Made by a program: the position numbers and the translations under genes. This document shows, in pieces, positions 5,830 to 5,966 of a DNA stretch of 5,966 bases; position 1 is the stretch's first letter, and each line of letters starts with the position of its first letter. Source of the DNA: Rhodocyclaceae bacterium UBA6160 (lineage in GTDB: Bacteria > Pseudomonadota > Gammaproteobacteria > Burkholderiales > Rhodocyclaceae); the NCBI GenBank assembly GCA_002422995.1, contig DIUK01000044.1, positions 1 through 5,966 of the forward strand. The letters are read 5' to 3'. A model generated the notes under the pieces. That model had not been told where the DNA came from, did no database searches, and was given only the letters and a program-made list of their open reading frames with translations.

Positions 5830-5966
5830 GCGCCCGGACAGGTGGTTTGTTATCAGTCTGGGTTGTTTTGATTTTGATCGCCCCGGTTGGGCATGCACAG
5901 TCCGTAGGAACGCTGGAATCGCCGCCGTTGGATCGGCCGGAAGTTTTTTTTGATGTGGCTAAGCCC
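5826..5966 (+). CDS. N-terminus of an exported protein, cut by the window edge
   Basis: The ATG at 5826 overlaps the cupin stop as ATGA, and the frame stays open for 47 codons to the end of the window. The N-terminus MSARTGG is followed by a hydrophobic core (LLSVWVVLILIAPVG) and an HAQS cleavage site, a clear Sec signal peptide of about 24 residues. The mature part begins QSVGTLESPPLDRPEVFFDVAKP. A weak AAGG (5819-5822) lies just before the start, so translation is probably coupled to the cupin. Only some 23 residues of the mature protein are visible, too few to name a family. A periplasmic enzyme or binding protein working with the cupin is the natural guess. Confidence 0.8.
   Translation, partial: MSARTGGLLSVWVVLILIAPVGHAQSVGTLESPPLDRPEVFFDVAKP

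Noticed and set aside
5617..5898. Minus-strand 93-codon frame
   Set aside because: It is antisense to the cupin gene, which is supported by motifs and a signal peptide.
1..5966. CRISPR array, tRNA or rRNA genes
   Set aside because: No regularly spaced repeats and no tRNA- or rRNA-like sequence were seen on reading both strands.

Overview
The window looks like accessory DNA from a Gram-negative proteobacterium. The evidence is a beta-barrel outer-membrane protein tail ending in Phe, three genes with Sec-type signal peptides, and IS3- and IS30-family insertion-sequence debris. A betaproteobacterium is plausible from the overall character, but nothing here fixes the genus.

Layout: positions 1-204 hold the C-terminal tail of an outer-membrane beta-barrel gene (+ strand), followed by a good intrinsic terminator (224-268). 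Positions 291-1431 are an insertion-sequence graveyard: a possible isolated IS end at 291, the left end and orfA start of an IS3-family element (IS407-like), and an IS30-family transposase that has lost its own start. The last two are fused in frame at about 576-589, and the IS30 part then carries three frameshifts. Nothing in this block appears able to move by itself.

From 1512 to the right end lies a divergent metabolic cluster. On the minus strand, read right to left, are a large exported protein (signal peptide, carboxypeptidase-regulatory-like domain, one c-type haem site, seven-bladed Vgb-like propeller; 5087-3321), a Rieske non-haem iron oxygenase alpha subunit (3117-1882), and 16 nt later an unrecognised 117-residue cytoplasmic protein (1865-1512). 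On the plus strand, an exported cupin (5326-5829) overlaps by ATGA with the start of another exported protein cut by the window edge (5826-5966).

Inferred function: the Rieske enzyme would oxidise a small organic substrate in the cytoplasm, with the haem propeller and cupin acting on the substrate or its products in the periplasm. No reductase, ferredoxin or regulator gene is visible, and the substrate cannot be told from this sequence. The least familiar parts are the haem/propeller architecture, the 117-residue partner of the oxygenase, and the secreted cupin pair.
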